DNA of 64,000 nucleotides from Noviluteimonas sp052115395 (GTDB taxonomy: Bacteria > Pseudomonadota > Gammaproteobacteria > Xanthomonadales > Xanthomonadaceae): the NCBI GenBank assembly GCA_052115395.1, contig JBFRGO010000002.1; one strand, given 5' to 3'. Below are positions 62,061-64,000 of this stretch, piece by piece. The notes below the pieces were generated by a model that did not search any database, was not told the DNA's origin, and saw only the letters and a program-made list of their open reading frames with translations. The translations under genes were made by a program, and so were the position numbers. The first letter of the stretch is position 1. Each line of letters starts with the position of its first letter.

Positions 62061-62894
62061 ATGCGCCAGTACCTCGACCTGATGCGCGAAATCCTCGAGC
62101 ACGGCACGCCCAAGGGCGATCGCACGGGCACGGGCACGCTGAGCGTGTTCGGCCGGATGATGCGGTTCGACCTGCGCGAAGGCTTCCCGCTGGTGACGAC
62201 CAAGAAGCTGCACCTGAAGTCGGTGATCCACGAGCTGCTGTGGTTCCTGCAGGGCGACACCAACGTCGGATACCTGCGCGAGCGCGGCGTCACGATCTGG
62301 GACGAATGGGCGACCGAGGAGGGCAGCCTCGGCCCGCTGTACGGCGCGCAGTGGCGCAGCTGGCCCACGCGCGATGGCGGGACGATCGACCAGATCACCG
62401 CGCTGATCGACGGGATCAGGAAGAAACCCAACTCGCGCCGCCACATCGTCAGCGCCTGGAACGTCGAATATCTCCCCGACGAATCCCGCAGCCCGCAGGA
62501 CAACGTCCGCGATGGCCGCATGGCGCTGGCCGCGTGCCACACCCTGTTCCAGTTCTACGTCGCCGACGGCCGCCTGTCGTGCATGTTGATGGCGCGCAGC
62601 CAGGATTTCCTGCTCGGCACGCCGTTCAACATCGCCAGCTACGCGCTGCTGGTGCACATGGTGGCGCAGCAATGCGACCTGGACGTCGGTGAATTCGTCT
62701 GGGTCGGCGGCGACGTCCACCTGTACAACAACCACCTCGAACAAGCGCGCCTGCAACTCACGCGCGAGCCCCGTCCGCTGCCGCAACTGGCGATCCTGCG
62801 GAAACCGGAATCGATCTTCGACTATGTATTCGAAGATTTCGAGATTCGCGGCTACACCCCGCACGCGGCGATCAAGGCTCCGATCGCGGTCTGA
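62061..62894 (+). CDS. thyA: ThyA, thymidylate synthase
   Basis: ThyA makes dTMP from dUMP with methylenetetrahydrofolate. The 277-residue product has the active-site cysteine in MALAACHTLFQFYV near residue 159; E. coli has Pro before this Cys, and here it is Ala. The folate/dUMP residues DRTGTGTLSVFG near 22, RSQDFLLGTPFNIASYA near 180 and GDVHLYNNHLEQ near 217 are intact. GGAG lies seven bases before the ATG. The usual length is 264, with the extra residues in the middle region. Confidence 0.97.
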   Translation: MRQYLDLMREILEHGTPKGDRTGTGTLSVFGRMMRFDLREGFPLVTTKKLHLKSVIHELLWFLQGDTNVGYLRERGVTIWDEWATEEGSLGPLYGAQWRSWPTRDGGTIDQITALIDGIRKKPNSRRHIVSAWNVEYLPDESRSPQDNVRDGRMALAACHTLFQFYVADGRLSCMLMARSQDFLLGTPFNIASYALLVHMVAQQCDLDVGEFVWVGGDVHLYNNHLEQARLQLTREPRPLPQLAILRKPESIFDYVFEDFEIRGYTPHAAIKAPIAV

Positions 62895-62976
62895 AGCGTC
62901 CTTGCCCTTAAGGGAGCCTTTGACCCGTCATCGGGCGGGCGTATGCTCGCCGGCGCCGGGGTTTCAGGGCTCGCAC

Positions 62977-63612
62977 ATGCGCATTCTGGTGGCAGACGAC
63001 CATCCCATCATCTGCGTCGCACTCGGCGAAATGTTGCGCGTGGCGTTTCCATCGACGCTGCAGGGCGTCGACATCGTCGTCGACAGCGACGCGCTGCTCG
63101 CGCACCTGGCCAGCGACGTGCCGTGCGAGTTGCTCGTGCTCGACCTGTTCATGCCCGGCGCGGTCGGCAGCATCCCGCTGCTCGAACGTGTCGTCGCGCT
63201 GCGGCCCGGCCTGCGCGTGGTGACCTACACCGGCGCCAACCAGCCGATGCTGGCGCAGCAGGCCTTGTCCGCGGGCGCGCGCGCCTTCGTCTCGAAGGCG
63301 AGCGGGCCGGAAGTCGCGCTCGATGCGATCCGCGTGGTGCTCGGCGGGCAAGTGTTCGTCGACCCGCGCATCGACCTGGACGTCGCGCGCAAACATCCCT
63401 GGCATCTGCTGACGCCGGGCGAGCGCGGCGTCATCGTCGCGCTCGCGAGCGGGCACCACCTGCACGGGATCGCGCTCGACAGCGACCGCAGCTACAAGAC
63501 GGTCACCGCGCACAAGTACAACGCGCTGCGTAAATTGCAGCTGGATTCCAAGACCGACCTGAAGCACTACCTCTCGCAGATCGGACTGGGTTACCTGCTC
63601 GGTTCGCACTGA
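62977..63612 (+). CDS. NarL/LuxR-type response regulator
   Basis: The 211-residue product has a receiver domain (DDHP near residue 7, phosphorylation aspartate in LLVLDLFMPG near 56, and a lysine in FVSKASGPE near 107) and a C-terminal LuxR helix-turn-helix (LTPGERGVIVALASGHH and SYKTVTAHKYNALRKL near 146-185). The form resembles RcsB-like regulators used in phosphorelays. It converges on a hybrid kinase with an Hpt domain (22-base overlap), its likely partner. Confidence 0.9.
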   Translation: MRILVADDHPIICVALGEMLRVAFPSTLQGVDIVVDSDALLAHLASDVPCELLVLDLFMPGAVGSIPLLERVVALRPGLRVVTYTGANQPMLAQQALSAGARAFVSKASGPEVALDAIRVVLGGQVFVDPRIDLDVARKHPWHLLTPGERGVIVALASGHHLHGIALDSDRSYKTVTAHKYNALRKLQLDSKTDLKHYLSQIGLGYLLGSH

Positions 63613-64000
63613 AGCGCGGAGGCGGCATCCAGCTGGGCTTCGACCAGGTCGAGCGCCGCTTCCAGCGCCGACGCGCTCCACTCCTCGCATCCGGCTTCGC
63701 CGCGTGCGCACGCGGCCGCGACATCGTTCTCGCCGAGCATCAGCGCCGCGCCCCCGATGCGATGGAACATCGCGCGCAATTGCGCGAGGTTGCCGTTGCG
63801 CAAGGAAGTACGCGCCTGGCGCAGGTCCTGGTGCGAGGTGCCGACGAACAGCTCCCATTGCGCCACGTTGCGCGCACGCGCCTGCTCCGGCCCGTGCGTG
63901 CGCAACAAGGTGCCGAGCAGCGTGTCGAGCGTGGCCAGCGGAATCGGCATCGGCAGGCATGCGCGCATTCCGGTCTGCATCGACAGGGGTGTATCGAGCG
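63591..64000 (-). CDS. Hybrid sensor kinase, C-terminal receiver end and Hpt domain (5' end outside window)
   Basis: The frame is open to the last base, so only the C-terminal 136 or so residues are visible. The first part (GMRACLPMPIPLATLD) looks like the end of a receiver domain whose usual lysine (KP) is Met, so the receiver may be altered. An Hpt domain follows, with the phosphotransfer histidine in MFHRIGGAALMLG and the helical FVGTSHQDLRQARTS stretch before it. It likely passes phosphate to the LuxR-type regulator gene it faces. Confidence 0.75.
   Translation of the reverse strand, partial: LDTPLSMQTGMRACLPMPIPLATLDTLLGTLLRTHGPEQARARNVAQWELFVGTSHQDLRQARTSLRNGNLAQLRAMFHRIGGAALMLGENDVAAACARGEAGCEEWSASALEAALDLVEAQLDAASALQCEPSR

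Overview
The window is GC-rich, densely coded chromosomal DNA from a gammaproteobacterium. The dcw cluster running straight into lpxC, a dciA-type gene, a membrane-anchored M23 peptidase, secA and a Nudix/ThiE-like fusion, followed by coaE-pilDCB and later pilSR-sucCD, is the arrangement expected in Xanthomonadaceae. A Lysobacter/Luteimonas-like organism is my best guess; no rRNA or other strict taxonomic marker is present. I saw no tRNA, rRNA, insertion sequence, prophage or CRISPR array.

Layout. (1) 1-10005: peptidoglycan and division genes murF (cut by the window edge), mraY, ftsW, murG, murC, ddl, ftsQ, ftsA and ftsZ, mostly joined by 4-base start/stop overlaps. (2) 10289-16680: lpxC, a dciA-like gene (minus), an M23 peptidase, secA and a Nudix/ThiE-like fusion. 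(3) 16670-21189, minus strand: coaE, pilD, pilC, pilB. (4) 21310-24096, plus strand: a family 2 glycosyltransferase, a family 4 glycosyltransferase and a methyltransferase. (5) 24086-39073, minus strand: a 15-kb, 13-gene unit with almost no intergenic DNA. It encodes two GT-C/TPR membrane proteins, a flippase, a complete set of legionaminic-acid-type nonulosonate enzymes (LegB, LegC, LegH, LegI, LegG, PtmE-like, LegF), a glycosyltransferase with bacterial sialyltransferase motifs, UDP-galactopyranose mutase and another glycosyltransferase. (6) 39163-44853, minus strand: two tandem type IV pilins, each behind a sigma-54 promoter, then a GT-C membrane protein, pilR and pilS. (7) 44957-47010: sucC and sucD. 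(8) 47300-53353: a DMT-like small membrane protein, an OmpR-type two-component pair and a MacAB-like ABC efflux system whose adaptor carries an unusual helical insertion. (9) 53439-63612: two further GT-C proteins, an isoaspartyl-peptidase-type asparaginase, a VOC protein, dgkA, a TerC-like protein, lemA with two TPM-domain genes, lgt, thyA and a LuxR-type regulator. (10) The edge cuts a minus-strand hybrid sensor kinase that ends in an Hpt domain.

How the genes work together. The most notable part is 24-45 kb, where a nonulosonate glycan operon sits between the type IV pilus assembly genes (pilBCD) and the pilins with their PilSR regulators. The operon has synthesis, CMP activation, transfer, flipping and two candidate periplasmic GT-C transferases, so it could build a legionaminic-acid-type glycan and attach it to pilin or another surface molecule. 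The pathway assignment rests on enzyme families and gene order; the link to pilin is inference from position.
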